Origin: Microbacteriaceae bacterium
Lineage (GTDB): Bacteria > Actinomycetota > Actinomycetes > Actinomycetales > Microbacteriaceae
Assembly: GCA_022701925.1 (NCBI GenBank)
Contig: JAKONM010000028.1
Location: 1 to 14,998, forward strand
Reading direction: 5' to 3'
DNA length: 14,998 nucleotides
Shown: piece after piece, positions 14,870-14,998 of the stretch
Layout of the letters: every line of letters starts with the position of its first letter
Position numbering within the stretch: the first letter of the stretch is position 1
Translations under genes and position numbers: made by a program
The notes under the pieces: generated by a model
Seen by the model: only the letters and a program-made list of their open reading frames with translations
Told to the model about the DNA's origin: nothing
Databases searched by the model: none

Positions 14870-14998
14870 GACGACAGCCTCGGCGGCGGCCCGAGCAGCG
14901 ACCCGAGTGCCGCCGATGCCGTCCCGATGAGCCGGCCGTGAGCCTCCTGGACGCCTCGCGCGGGTGCCGCCGACACAGGCCCGCCGCGTACGGTCGGG
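14870..14998. other. Non-coding end of window, possible divergent promoter
   Basis: This 129-base stretch lies upstream of the small minus-strand gene and runs off the window. TACGGT at 14989-14994 fits the TANNNT -10 pattern on the plus strand and could serve a leaderless gene just beyond the window, but no -35 is visible. Nothing else is supported here. Confidence 0.25.

Noticed and set aside
14764..14976. 70-codon minus-strand frame near the window end
   Set aside because: It overlaps the small membrane-protein gene out of frame and gives a Pro/Arg/Ser/Ala-rich product without a ribosome site that I can support.

Overview
The window is extremely GC-rich, with G or C at nearly every third codon position, frequent GTG starts, many 4-base ATGA/GTGA gene overlaps, and family content (AfsR-type regulator, DrrAB exporter, DUF3618 cluster, TANNNT promoters placed directly before starts) typical of Actinobacteria. 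A Microbacteriaceae-like soil or plant-associated actinobacterium is my guess from gene content and style. It is inference, not a match. It looks like ordinary chromosome: I see no transposase, integrase, tRNA, rRNA or CRISPR array.

Layout. (1) 1-4921, plus strand: a FUSC-type membrane protein, truncated by the window start, overlaps by 4 bases a 1020-residue AfsR-like regulator (SARP DNA-binding domain, BTAD, NB-ARC ATPase, TPR-like tail). (2) 4931-4983: a long inverted repeat that probably terminates both converging operons. (3) 4990-6779, minus strand: a DrrA/DrrB-type drug-exporter ABC pair, ATGA-overlapped. (4) 6780-7159: a non-coding divergent region. (5) 7160-9074, plus strand: three overlapping genes for an LEA-like 11-mer repeat protein, a DUF1469/holin-superfamily membrane protein and a DUF3618 membrane protein with a similar repeat tail. 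This looks like a cell-envelope or stress module. (6) 9075-9289: a terminator region followed by an elaborate direct-plus-inverted repeat element. (7) 9290-10021: a leaderless CbiX/SirB-like chelatase gene. (8) 10101-12432: a TetR regulator divergent from a 14-TM DHA2 multidrug exporter, with a convincing operator between the exporter's -35 and -10 regions. (9) 12433-12809: a non-coding region with a terminator, a second repeat element made of 19-bp blocks, and a possible leader ORF. (10) 12810-14633: a gamma-glutamyltransferase-family Ntn-hydrolase that lacks usual substrate-binding motifs. (11) 14687-14869, minus strand: a 60-residue single-TM protein. The last 129 bases are non-coding.

How the genes relate. 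Three separate export systems (FUSC, DrrAB, DHA2) lie within 12.5 kb, two of them with a physically linked regulator, so the region looks like a xenobiotic or secondary-metabolite defence neighbourhood. The three-gene 7160-9074 operon is a structural/stress unit of unknown mechanism. The chelatase belongs to siroheme or cobalamin metabolism and the GGT-like enzyme to peptide or amide hydrolysis; neither shows a functional link to its neighbours.

The least explained signals are non-coding: the two intergenic elements at 9150-9252 and 12530-12624. Their sequences are unrelated, but both combine units repeated at a 19-bp period with inverted copies of the same unit. I cannot tell from one window whether they are dispersed genomic repeats, protein-binding arrays or RNA hairpins.
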